NCBI GenBank assembly: GCA_031278835.1
Contig: JAITJP010000267.1
Coordinates: 1 to 5,724 of the forward strand
DNA from: Deltaproteobacteria bacterium
GTDB taxonomy: Bacteria > Desulfobacterota > Desulfarculia > Adiutricales > Adiutricaceae
Reading direction: 5' to 3'
Length of the DNA: 5,724 bases
Shown here: one piece after another, positions 1 to 5,421 of the stretch
How positions within the stretch are numbered: position 1 is the first letter of the stretch
How the letters are laid out: every line of letters begins with the position of its first letter
Made by a program: the position numbers and the translations under genes
Notes under the pieces: generated by a model
What the model was told of the DNA's origin: nothing
Seen by the model: only the letters and a program-made list of their open reading frames with translations
Databases searched by the model: none

Positions 1-372
1 ACCCAATATCATAAACCACACGACCGGGGTGGGGCTATACTCATTGTTGGCGTTTATGACCACCCAGACGCCCATGGCCGCCAAAACCGACAGGGCCGTT
101 CGGAAAGCCGGCTCAGACAAGGCGTGGGTGTCATAGCCCAGAAATATGGGCCCTTTGTAGCCCATTTGGTGTCGATACTCAACCACGGCCTTGGTCACGG
201 CGGCCACGTGACCTTCATTAAAGGCCCCTTTAAAGGCGCTACCCCGGTGGCCCGAGGTCCCAAAGGAGACCTTAACTCTCGGCTCCAAAGTGTAGTAGTC
301 GGTTAAGAGTTCCGCCAAATTTATGAACTTTTCCGGAGGGGCTGGTTTTCCGGCCAAGGGATCGATTGACAT
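1..372 (-). CDS. pgm: Phosphoglucomutase (alpha-D-glucose phosphate-specific), N-terminal 124 codons, cut by window edge
   Basis: Pgm interconverts glucose 1-phosphate and glucose 6-phosphate in the cytoplasm, linking glycolysis to glycogen and nucleotide-sugar synthesis. The reading frame is open from the ATG at 372 to the left edge. It shows the family's N-terminal signature in order: a PLAGKPA start, LTDYYTLEP near residues 27-35, FGTSGHRGSAFKGAFNE near 40-56, GYDTHALSEPAF near 83-94 and NNEYSPTPVV near 109-118. These closely follow the remembered E. coli Pgm (about 546 aa), so the identification does not depend on the missing part. The phosphoserine loop and metal-binding site lie beyond the window. 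The start is chosen because a GAGG ribosome binding site sits 5 bases upstream; an in-frame GTG two codons earlier overlaps that site and is less likely. The gene lies 132 bp downstream of the ROK kinase on the same strand, so the two may be co-transcribed. Confidence 0.93.
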   Translation of the reverse strand, partial: MSIDPLAGKPAPPEKFINLAELLTDYYTLEPRVKVSFGTSGHRGSAFKGAFNEGHVAAVTKAVVEYRHQMGYKGPIFLGYDTHALSEPAFRTALSVLAAMGVWVVINANNEYSPTPVVWFMILG

Positions 373-504
373 ATCCACCTCGTAGGTTCTCGCCGCCAGG
401 GGCGATGGGCTAAAATCTCAAATTTTCTCCAAAACCACCCTAAGGGCCACTTCAAAGCCTAGCGGCTTGGGCCGGCCAGGCCAAAAAAACTCGGCCCCGC
501 TAAA
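373..504 (-). terminator. Spacer between kinase and pgm with overlapping inverted repeats; possible weak terminator or attenuator
   Basis: Reading the minus strand, TCGGCC near the kinase stop codon (522-517) can pair with GGCCGA (496-491). That repeat is followed by G and seven T residues (489-483), which resembles a weak intrinsic terminator with a 20-base loop. An alternative, larger hairpin pairs TAGCGG (502-497) with CCGCTA (465-460) and would compete with it. No good promoter is visible in the spacer, so pgm probably depends on read-through from upstream. Partial termination between the two genes is an inference. Confidence 0.3.
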
Positions 505-1491
505 CTAAAAACCCTCGGCCGAAAGATGGCCGGCCCCACCCACCAAGGGGGCCTGGATGCCCAGGGAACTTTTGACGATCTGGATCTGGTCAATGGTGGC
601 CGTGACCAAACGGGGCTCCAGATACTCAACCAGGGCGGCCTTAATGAAGGCAAAGGCCCCGGAGGCCCCGCCGCCCAAAACGGCCCTTTCCAAACTCAGG
701 AGATTAAAAACTCCGGCCAGAATCTGGCCCAGGGCCAGGCCGGCTTGTTTAAAAACGTGCAAAGACATGGGATCGCCACGCTCGGCCAGTTCCTTCATGA
801 CCTGAGCGTCAAGCTCCTGGAGGCTGCCCTTAAAAATGGTCTCCTGGCCGGCTTCCAACCACTCCCGGGCCATTCTGGCTATGCCCCTGGCCGAGGCCAC
901 GGTTTCCAGACAACCCACCCGGCCGCAGCCGCATTTAACGGTATTGGAGGGTCCCAAGGGAATGTGGCCTATTTCGGCGGCGCTGGTAAAGGAACCGTTC
1001 CAGAGCTTCCCGTTTAGGATCAGCCCGGCCCCTACCCCGGTGCCCAGGGTCACGACAATCTGGTTGTCGCAACCGCGGCCGGCGCCGGCCAACCACTCGC
1101 CCAAGGCGTAGAGATTGGAGTCGTTTTCCAACCTGGCCGGCAGGCCCAAACCCTGGGAAATCATCTCGGTTATGGGAATGTTTTCCCAGCCCTTAAGGTT
1201 GGGGGCGTTTACCACTAGGCCTTCCTTGGGCTTAATCCAGCCCGGGGCCCCGATAGCCACGGCCAGGGGCGCTCCCAGCTTGGAGCTGGCCCAAAGGGCC
1301 TTGAGCCTTTGGATGATGGTTTGAATGATTTGTTCGGAACCGCTACCGGCCTGGGCGATGGGAAAGATGTCCATAGCCAAGACGTCACCGCGGCGATTGA
1401 CCAAGCCGCAAGTAACGTTGGTTCCGCCGATGTCCACGGATAAAAAGGCGTCTTGGTGGTTAGGTGCTTTGGTCTTCGTGCTGGACCGCAT
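505..1491 (-). CDS. ROK-family sugar kinase, probable glucokinase
   Basis: A 328-residue cytoplasmic protein of the ROK (repressor, ORF, kinase) family, the usual length for a stand-alone sugar kinase. The N-terminal phosphate-binding motif DIGGTN is at residues 20-25. APNLKGW (96-102) matches the sugar-binding segment, and END (122-124) carries the expected catalytic Asp124. LGTGVGAGLILNG (149-161) is the second nucleotide-binding loop. EIGH (173-176) leads into KCGCGRVGCLE (186-196), giving the zinc site His176, Cys187, Cys189 and Cys194. VLGGGASG (271-278) is the adenosine segment. There is no N-terminal DNA-binding domain, so it is an enzyme rather than a ROK repressor. Expected activity is ATP-dependent phosphorylation of glucose to glucose 6-phosphate. 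The pgm gene next door supports glucose, but fructose, mannose or N-acetyl sugars cannot be excluded. The ATG at 1491 has an AAAGGG ribosome binding site 8 bases upstream. Confidence 0.92.
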   Translation of the reverse strand: MRSSTKTKAPNHQDAFLSVDIGGTNVTCGLVNRRGDVLAMDIFPIAQAGSGSEQIIQTIIQRLKALWASSKLGAPLAVAIGAPGWIKPKEGLVVNAPNLKGWENIPITEMISQGLGLPARLENDSNLYALGEWLAGAGRGCDNQIVVTLGTGVGAGLILNGKLWNGSFTSAAEIGHIPLGPSNTVKCGCGRVGCLETVASARGIARMAREWLEAGQETIFKGSLQELDAQVMKELAERGDPMSLHVFKQAGLALGQILAGVFNLLSLERAVLGGGASGAFAFIKAALVEYLEPRLVTATIDQIQIVKSSLGIQAPLVGGAGHLSAEGF

Positions 1492-1553
1492 ATGAAAAAC
1501 CCTTTATGATATTAAAATAAAATCATCAAAATCGCCAAAAATCAAATCAAAAA

Positions 1554-1582
1554 AGCCTAAAAAAGTTAAACTCATCAGTCAA
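1554..1582 (-). promoter_or_regulatory. Possible sigma-70 promoter for the ROK kinase gene
   Basis: On the minus strand TTGACT (1582-1577) is followed after 17 bases by TAGGCT (1559-1554), which keeps the three most conserved -10 positions. Transcription would start near 1547, about 55 bases before the ATG. The surrounding DNA is extremely A/T-rich, so other promoter-like matches occur by chance and this choice is tentative. Confidence 0.3.
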
Positions 1583-1758
1583 TATCTTATATCTAGTTAA
1601 ACCCTTAAAGAAAAAACATAAAATTATAAAATAACCTAAATAATACAATAAAAACAAACATTTTTAATTTCATTTAGCAATTTTAAGTAATAATTATTTC
1701 TTTAGCTTAAATTATTTTCCTGTTAATAATAGCAAAACTAACATAATTCATCAAGAGG

Positions 1759-1818
1759 AAAAAAGCCCGGCCAGTCTCCCCGCCCCCAAAAAGGCCCGGG
1801 CCCTTTTGGGGCGGGCTT
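1759..1818 (-). terminator. GC-rich palindrome with a T-tract on the minus strand, probable second terminator
   Basis: A near-perfect inverted repeat spans 1779-1815: CCCGCCCCC and AAAAAGGCCC on the left, GGGCCCTTTT and GGGGCGGG on the right, differing by single-base slips. Outside it, CGGGCTT (1812-1818) is the complement of AAGCCCG (1763-1769). On the minus strand the whole element ends in six T residues (1764-1759). This suits a back-up rho-independent terminator for minus-strand transcripts, insulating the kinase promoter region. On the plus strand there is no T-tract. Confidence 0.45.
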
Positions 1819-1945
1819 GGTCTGGACTAAGGCCAGCCCCTTGGTCAATAATCAAAATTTTATGTCCAAAAAGGCCAAATTTAAACTAGCTAATTTGATT
1901 AAAGGCTTGATTTTTCAGACAAGGGCGCTCAAAGAGGGGAAGGCG

Positions 1946-1987
1946 GGCTTTTTTTGGTCCTGGCCTCGGCCAGGTAAAAAAAAAGCC
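1946..1987. repeat. 42-bp inverted repeat with T-tract and A-tract arms
   Basis: The core CCTGGCC (1959-1965) and GGCCAGG (1968-1974) is separated by two bases. Outside it, GGC plus seven T (1946-1955) mirrors seven A plus GCC (1978-1987). The T-tract precedes the stem on each strand, so by itself it is not a normal terminator in either direction. It overlaps the terminator-like element of tRNA-Gln and may stabilise the end of that transcript. Confidence 0.6.
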
Positions 1988-2014
1988 GAAACCATCGAAA
2001 GGGCTGATGATTTC
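1976..2014 (-). terminator. Rho-independent terminator of tRNA-Gln
   Basis: On the minus strand GAAATCATC (2014-2006) can pair with GATGGTTTC (1996-1988) as nine base pairs with one G-U, around a 9-base loop. GGC and nine T residues (1984-1976) follow. It starts 41 bases beyond the CCA end of the tRNA, a sensible position for ending the precursor. The stem is less GC-rich than usual, but the U-tract is long. Confidence 0.6.
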
Positions 2015-2055
2015 AGGCTTAAAGCTACGATTGGTTGAGCCATTATGGAGCTCTA

Positions 2056-2129
2056 TGGCTGGGGAACAGGGATTCGAACCCCGATAGGCAGATCCAGAGA
2101 CTGCAGTCCTACCCTTGGACGATTCCCCA
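2056..2129 (-). tRNA. tRNA-Gln, anticodon CUG
   Basis: A full 74-base cloverleaf can be folded. The acceptor stem is TGGGGAA with TTCCCCA. The D arm is GTCC-AAGGGTA-GGAC. The anticodon arm has a GCAGT/TCTGC stem around loop CTCTGGA, reading CTG at positions 34-36. The T arm is CGGGG-TTCGAAT-CCCTG, followed by discriminator G and a gene-encoded CCA. The terminal U1-A72 pair and discriminator G73 are as in bacterial glutamine tRNAs. Position 31 against 39 is a U-U mismatch at the base of the anticodon loop, which is slightly unusual. It decodes CAG in translation. Confidence 0.95.
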
Positions 2130-2180
2130 GCACGGGCGCTAACCCATGGGCGGGCCAGGGGCCGCGCCAATTCATCACTA

Positions 2181-2209
2181 TATATACTCGATAGGCCTCT
2201 GCCTGTCAA
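2181..2209 (-). promoter_or_regulatory. Strong sigma-70 promoter of tRNA-Gln
   Basis: On the minus strand a perfect -35 TTGACA (2209-2204) is followed by a 17-base spacer and TATATA (2186-2181). Transcription would begin near 2174, about 45 bases before the mature tRNA 5' end, leaving a short leader for RNase P to remove. Confidence 0.8.
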
Positions 2210-2704
2210 GCCTTTTTTGAGCCCAAAATCGAAAAGTCAGGCCCAGAATCAATAAAAAAAGTCACTTAAAAGACTGGGGCTAGCTTGCCAAGGTCATTCC
2301 TTAAGTTGATTTTAAGTGCCTTTTTGGCTAAAAATTACTTAAAAACTTAAGTCAAGGTTTATAAGGCTTATTTGGCCATGAGAGCGGGGCCAGGCTCAAT
2401 TAAAGGATGACCGAGCTTGGCTTAAGCTTTATGACCGGCTTGATCTTAAGATAGGCTAAGCCAGGGCCGCCCAGCTTTTAGTGGCCCGGAAAAAGGCCCA
2501 GATGGGGGCTTTGGTGGTGACTAAAAGTTGATAATCTTGAGGAAAGAAGAGCCCATAAACCAGAGCGGACCGTGATTTGCCGGGTTAAGATTGAAATTGA
2601 GGGTTTGGGGAGGGGTTTTGTTAATAAAAGGGCGGTTTTAGGACAATAAAAGTCTTTAAGAAGCCGAGGCTAAAAAAGGGCCATGAGATAAAATCGCGTT
2701 TTTA
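2210..2704. other. Non-coding stretch with scattered inverted repeats, no gene recognised
   Basis: Both strands are broken by frequent stops and no ORF has protein-like composition with a ribosome binding site. Two inverted repeats stand out. CACTTAAAA (2263-2271) pairs with TTTTAAGTG (2310-2318). TGGCTTA (2418-2424) pairs with TAAGCCA (2457-2463) and encloses the palindrome ATCTTAAGAT (2443-2452). No RNA family was recognised. It may be decayed coding DNA, but no remnant could be identified. Confidence 0.5.
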
Positions 2705-2744
2705 TTGACAAAAAAAAGTCAAAAAAAATTTTTTTATGGCCCTT
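2676..2744. repeat. 9-bp inverted repeat bracketing an A/T-tract block
   Basis: AAGGGCCAT (2676-2684) and ATGGCCCTT (2736-2744) are exact reverse complements 51 bases apart. Between them lie a small inverted repeat, TTGAC-A8-GTCAA (2705-2722), and an A8T7 tract (2721-2735). The right arm overlaps the first two bases of the -35 element at 2743. It could be an operator pair, a loop-forming site or a by-product of local composition. Confidence 0.5.
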
Positions 2745-2770
2745 GACATTTAAAAAGAATGTGTTATAAT
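2743..2770 (+). promoter_or_regulatory. Consensus sigma-70 promoter with UP-like A/T tracts
   Basis: TTGACA (2743-2748), a 16-base spacer and TATAAT (2765-2770) are perfect hexamers. A and T tracts at 2710-2735 lie where an UP element would contact the RNA polymerase alpha subunits. Transcription would start near 2777. No ORF with a ribosome binding site follows directly. The product is either a non-coding RNA or a leader of about 800 bases running into rpoD. Confidence 0.75.
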
Positions 2771-2850
2771 TGATTTGATTGGCATGTGTCGCGTTTAAGC
2801 TGGCCGGCCAATTGTCAAGTTCGTTCAGGCGGTCTTGGAGAGCTTGGTCA

Positions 2851-2879
2851 AATATAACGCCAAAGCGAGCGCGTGTCAA
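2851..2879 (-). promoter_or_regulatory. Near-consensus sigma-70 promoter facing the plus-strand promoter
   Basis: On the minus strand TTGACA (2879-2874) is followed by a 17-base spacer and TATATT (2856-2851). The predicted start near 2844 would give a transcript running left into the plus-strand promoter and then into long T-tracts at 2735-2710. That would limit it to about 110-130 bases. No credible ORF is present on it. Confidence 0.55.
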
Positions 2880-2939
2880 GGGGCTACCAGCCATAAGTCA
2901 TTTCAGGGGTCTTGACTCAAATAGATGTCTTAACCTTAG

Positions 2940-3001
2940 GTCAACCGACAAGATAAGTCAACCGACCATTTTTGGTCACTTCGACATCATGGTCAACCCG
3001 G
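2940..3001. repeat. Direct repeats GTCAACCGAC with a 17-bp period, plus a GACCA/TGGTC dyad
   Basis: GTCAACCGAC occurs exactly at 2940-2949 and 2957-2966. A related GTCAACCCGG is at 2992-3001. Overlapping the second copy, GACCA (2964-2968) and TGGTC (2973-2977) form a dyad. This clustering resembles binding sites for a regulator, but no protein can be assigned. Confidence 0.5.
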
Positions 3002-3333
3002 CATCTTTGAACTATGGCCGTAAGCTAGCCCATAACCGGTAACCCCAAACCCTTTAGTGCCAAGCTAAAAGGTTAATTTGGAGTCTGGCCGATCGAAACG
3101 CGAATAATCAGAGGCTTCCATTCGTGGCTTAATCGCTTTTGGTTCTCGAAGTTTCTTGAGTTGGCCTTTAAAGAAAGGCTGATTTGAGACTCGACCCGAA
3201 CCAAGGGCTATTTTTGCCTCTTTTTCTCCACTTCTAACCTCAGGACGAGGGGCTAGCCCTTCGTTTTGATGAGGCTTTCAAACGAAAAATCTTAAGGGCT
3301 GACCGTAGACTGGATCTTTTTGAACCATGGAGT

Positions 3334-3362
3334 TTGGACCATTGTTTGGTCCGCTCTATTTG
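3334..3362 (+). promoter_or_regulatory. Possible proximal rpoD promoter with an operator-like dyad in the spacer
   Basis: TTGGAC (3334-3339), a 17-base spacer and TATTTG (3357-3362) form a moderate sigma-70 match. The dyad GGACCA/TGGTCC (3336-3352) overlaps the -35 element and most of the spacer, as an operator might. The hexamers are imperfect, so this is tentative. Confidence 0.28.
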
Positions 3363-3540
3363 GTGAGAAACCAGTAAACCATAAAAAATTTGTGGAGTCA
3401 AGGCCCGGAAAATGACCCAAGCCTAGCTTAGGTCGCGGCCTTTAAAAATGCCACCCCTTCCGATATTTCGTTTTGATTGTCTAACTCGGTAGCTTCACTC
3501 TTGGTCTATTATTTTAACGATTTCAAAAAATAGCAACTTG

Positions 3541-3556
3541 GTGGTCATCTGACCAC
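3541..3556. promoter_or_regulatory. 16-bp near-perfect palindrome just upstream of the rpoD ribosome binding site
   Basis: GTGGTCATCTGACCAC has two 7-bp arms, GTGGTCA and TGACCAC, around two central bases. It ends five bases before GGGAGG. It could be a protein operator or, in mRNA, a short hairpin beside the ribosome binding site. Autoregulation or translational control of rpoD is an inference. Confidence 0.5.
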
Positions 3557-3560
3557 TAAA

Positions 3561-3566
3561 GGGAGG
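3561..3566 (+). promoter_or_regulatory. Ribosome binding site that fixes the rpoD start at 3576
   Basis: GGGAGG is a strong Shine-Dalgarno match. A possible in-frame TTG at 3567 directly abuts it and cannot be used. The ATG at 3576 lies nine bases downstream, a normal spacing, so the protein is 587 residues rather than 590. Confidence 0.9.
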
Positions 3567-3575
3567 TTGCCTTAC

Positions 3576-5339
3576 ATGGCTGTGGACTCTTATAACGCCA
3601 ACTTAACCTTTCTAACAAAAGATCACGAAAGCCTCGACTACGCCGATCTCAGCGACGCCATGACTTCCGACCATTATGGCGTAAGTAACCCGCTGGCCGA
3701 AGTCGTGGCCAACTTGGTCGATTCCGAAGGCCACACCATCGATGATTTGGATTATGACAGCTCCAAGAAGTTTGACGACTTCAAGGGCGATCATATCCCC
3801 GACCAAAAGTATGACGTCGAAAGCGACTTTAGGGTAGCCGATCTGGTCAAGATGTATCTTAGGGAGATGGGCCAGGTCAACCTTTTAAGCCGCGAAGAAG
3901 AGGTGAAGATAGCCAAGAGAATCGAGTTTGGTGAGAAGGAGATCATCAACTCAATCATGAAAACCCCGGTTGGTTTGGACAGCATCATCAACCTTAGGAA
4001 GATGCTCGAGGCCGACGAGATCCGGCTCAAAGACGTGGTCAAGGACGCCGACGATGACGACGAAGTCAATGCCAACGCCACTGACACCATCAAGCGCCGC
4101 GAAGTGGTGGTCAACGAACTCAAGAAGATCGAGCAGCTTTTCCAGCTCCAAGCTCGGGCCGTTAAGCGCTTTGAGAATGAAAAGACCACGCCCACCAAGG
4201 AGCGTCTAAAGAGCCATACCGAGAAGATGGCCCGCAGCCAGTGCGATATCGAGGACCTGGTCCAAAAGCTCAAGCTGGTCAAGCGTCAGTTTGACAACAT
4301 GGTGGCTAAGCTGCGCGAGTGGGAGCAGAAATACACCACCTGTAACGCCAACCTTAAGGACTATTTGGTCACCCTTAAGGCCAGGAACGCCGCCGGCATT
4401 GAGGAGTTTTGGCAAAAGCTAAAGGCTGATCCCAAATCCTGCGCCAGGCGCCTTAAAGCCTTAAACCTGTCCAAGGAAAAGGTTGAGGAGCTCTCCCGCA
4501 AGGCCATCGTTTGCGCCAAAGAGCTCAAGGACATTGAGCAGAAATGCAAGATGACCCCCGAGGAGCTCCGCTCCATCATCAAGACCATCGAGGATGGTGA
4601 GCGCACCACCAGTGAAGCCAAAAAGCACCTAATCGAGGCCAACCTCAGGCTGGTTGTCTCGATTGCCAAAAAGCACACCAACCGGGGCCTCCAGTTCCTG
4701 GATCTCATTCAGGAAGGCAACATTGGCCTGATGCGGGCCGTGGACAAGTTCGAATACCAGCGCGGCTACAAGTTCTCCACTTACGCCACCTGGTGGATTC
4801 GGCAAGCCATAACCAGGGCCATCGCCGATCAAGCCCGGACCATCCGTATCCCGGTCCACATGATCGAGACCATCAATAAGCTGGTCAGGACTTCCAGGTA
4901 TCTCCTCCAGGAGCTGGGCCACGAGCCCACCCCCGAAGAGATCGCCGAGAAGATGGACATGCCTTTGGAGAAGGTCCGCAAGGTCCTCAAGATCTCCAAG
5001 GAGCCCATTAGCCTCGAAACCCCGGTTGGGGATGACGAGGACACCAGCCTGGTCGACTTCATCGCCGACAGCGAGAGTGTCAGCCCCTCCACGGCCGTCA
5101 TGACCCTGGACCTGACCACCCAGGTCCACAAGGCCCTGGCCACCCTGACCCCCAGGGAGGCCGAGGTCCTCAGGCTCCGCTTTGGCATCGGCAAACCCAC
5201 CGACGGGACCCTCGAAGACGTGGGCAAGATCTTTAACGTCACCCGGGAGCGCATCCGTCAAATCGAGGCCAAGGCCATCGCCAAACTCCGCCATCCCAGC
5301 CGGAGCCGCGAGCTCAGGGCCTGCACCATCGACAACTAA
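3576..5339 (+). CDS. rpoD: RNA polymerase primary sigma factor RpoD (sigma-70)
   Basis: The 587-residue housekeeping sigma factor directs RNA polymerase to -35/-10 promoters. Residues about 8-60 form a divergent region 1.1 (LDYADLSDAM resembles E. coli LTYAEVNDHL). Region 1.2 covers about 85-123, with VKMYLREMG. An acidic run, DADDDDE, lies near 157-163, inside a charged, mostly helical non-conserved insert to about 330. Region 2 (about 346-427) contains DLIQEGNIGLMRAVDKFEYQ and YKFSTYATWWIRQAITRAIADQ; Gln410 and Thr413 match the residues that read the -10 element in sigma-70. Region 3 begins with IRIPVHMIETINKL, and ISLETPVGDDED marks the 3.2 finger. Region 4.2 has the helix-turn-helix VTRERIRQIEAKA (about 555-567) and LRHPSRSR. 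All core regions are intact. The length is slightly below E. coli's 613 residues. The usual neighbour dnaG is absent upstream, and a strong terminator follows 41 bases after the stop, so the gene appears to be transcribed alone. Confidence 0.97.
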   Translation: MAVDSYNANLTFLTKDHESLDYADLSDAMTSDHYGVSNPLAEVVANLVDSEGHTIDDLDYDSSKKFDDFKGDHIPDQKYDVESDFRVADLVKMYLREMGQVNLLSREEEVKIAKRIEFGEKEIINSIMKTPVGLDSIINLRKMLEADEIRLKDVVKDADDDDEVNANATDTIKRREVVVNELKKIEQLFQLQARAVKRFENEKTTPTKERLKSHTEKMARSQCDIEDLVQKLKLVKRQFDNMVAKLREWEQKYTTCNANLKDYLVTLKARNAAGIEEFWQKLKADPKSCARRLKALNLSKEKVEELSRKAIVCAKELKDIEQKCKMTPEELRSIIKTIEDGERTTSEAKKHLIEANLRLVVSIAKKHTNRGLQFLDLIQEGNIGLMRAVDKFEYQRGYKFSTYATWWIRQAITRAIADQARTIRIPVHMIETINKLVRTSRYLLQELGHEPTPEEIAEKMDMPLEKVRKVLKISKEPISLETPVGDDEDTSLVDFIADSESVSPSTAVMTLDLTTQVHKALATLTPREAEVLRLRFGIGKPTDGTLEDVGKIFNVTRERIRQIEAKAIAKLRHPSRSRELRACTIDN

Positions 5340-5380
5340 AAATCGCCTCTCCCATCCCACCAGGGAGTTAAGCTAAACAG

Positions 5381-5421
5381 CCCGGCTAGGCCCTCATATG
5401 AGGCCCTGGCCGGGTTTTTTT
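5381..5421 (+). terminator. Rho-independent terminator of rpoD
   Basis: The arms 5381-5397 and 5398-5414 pair almost fully: CCCGGC at the outside with GCCGGG, and CTCAT with ATGAG at the centre. There is one C-C mismatch and one G-U pair. Seven T residues (5415-5421) follow directly. This is a strong intrinsic terminator. Confidence 0.93.

Larger units (their letters stand above)
1492..2055. other. Non-coding spacer between ROK kinase and tRNA-Gln: A/T-rich half, then GC-rich hairpins
   Basis: No credible coding region is seen on either strand. Bases from about 1500 to 1755 are strikingly A/T-rich, with many A and T runs and little G or C. The sequence then changes abruptly at about 1765 to GC-rich inverted repeats (1779-1815 and 1946-1987) and a terminator-like element (1976-2014). 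The A/T-rich half probably carries the kinase promoter. The hairpins probably end minus-strand transcription coming from the tRNA side. Confidence 0.6.
2777..3575 (+). other. Long structured non-coding region upstream of rpoD (leader or unknown RNA)
   Basis: About 800 bases without a supported protein gene. Possible RNA structures on the plus strand include: ATTGGC with GCCAAT at the predicted 5' end (2778-2812); GCCTTT-AAAG-AAAGGC near 3164-3180; a hairpin at 3245-3264 that competes with another at 3260-3286; GGACCA with TGGTCC (3336-3352); and a two-part stem at 3400-3442 made of AAGGCC/GGCCTT, GACC/GGTC and AAGC/GCTT. No clear intrinsic terminator separates the strong promoter at 2743 from rpoD. 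No match to RNase P RNA, tmRNA, SRP RNA or a known riboswitch was recognised by eye. Confidence 0.45.

Noticed and set aside
526..1017. 163-codon plus-strand ORF opposite the ROK kinase
   Set aside because: The minus-strand frame carries all ROK motifs; this Gly/Gln-rich translation is a shadow.
1886..2209. 107-codon minus-strand ORF
   Set aside because: It runs straight through tRNA-Gln, its terminator and its promoter. The RGSNPCSPA-like stretch is the typical false translation of a tRNA T arm.
2475..2515. SRP RNA-like GGCCCGGAA segment
   Set aside because: The GGAA is flanked by pairable GGCC-like bases, but the conserved SRP domain IV internal loop sequence (AGCAG side) is missing.
2670..2894. 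74-codon minus-strand ORF
   Set aside because: Its first half looks mildly protein-like, but its start lies upstream of the predicted minus-strand transcription start. It ends in a Phe/Lys run translated from A/T tracts, and no ribosome binding site or family is recognisable.
2779..3042. 87-codon plus-strand ORF starting with TTG
   Set aside because: The start lies essentially at the predicted transcription start with no room for a ribosome binding site, and the translation has no recognisable motif.
3567..3575. TTG start for rpoD at 3567
   Set aside because: It abuts the GGGAGG ribosome binding site, leaving no spacing; the ATG at 3576 is correctly placed.
4629..5360. 243-codon minus-strand ORF opposite the rpoD 3' half
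   Set aside because: It lies antisense to highly conserved sigma-70 regions 2 to 4. Its Gly/Asp/Leu-rich composition is what reverse reading of such codons gives, and no ribosome binding site supports it.
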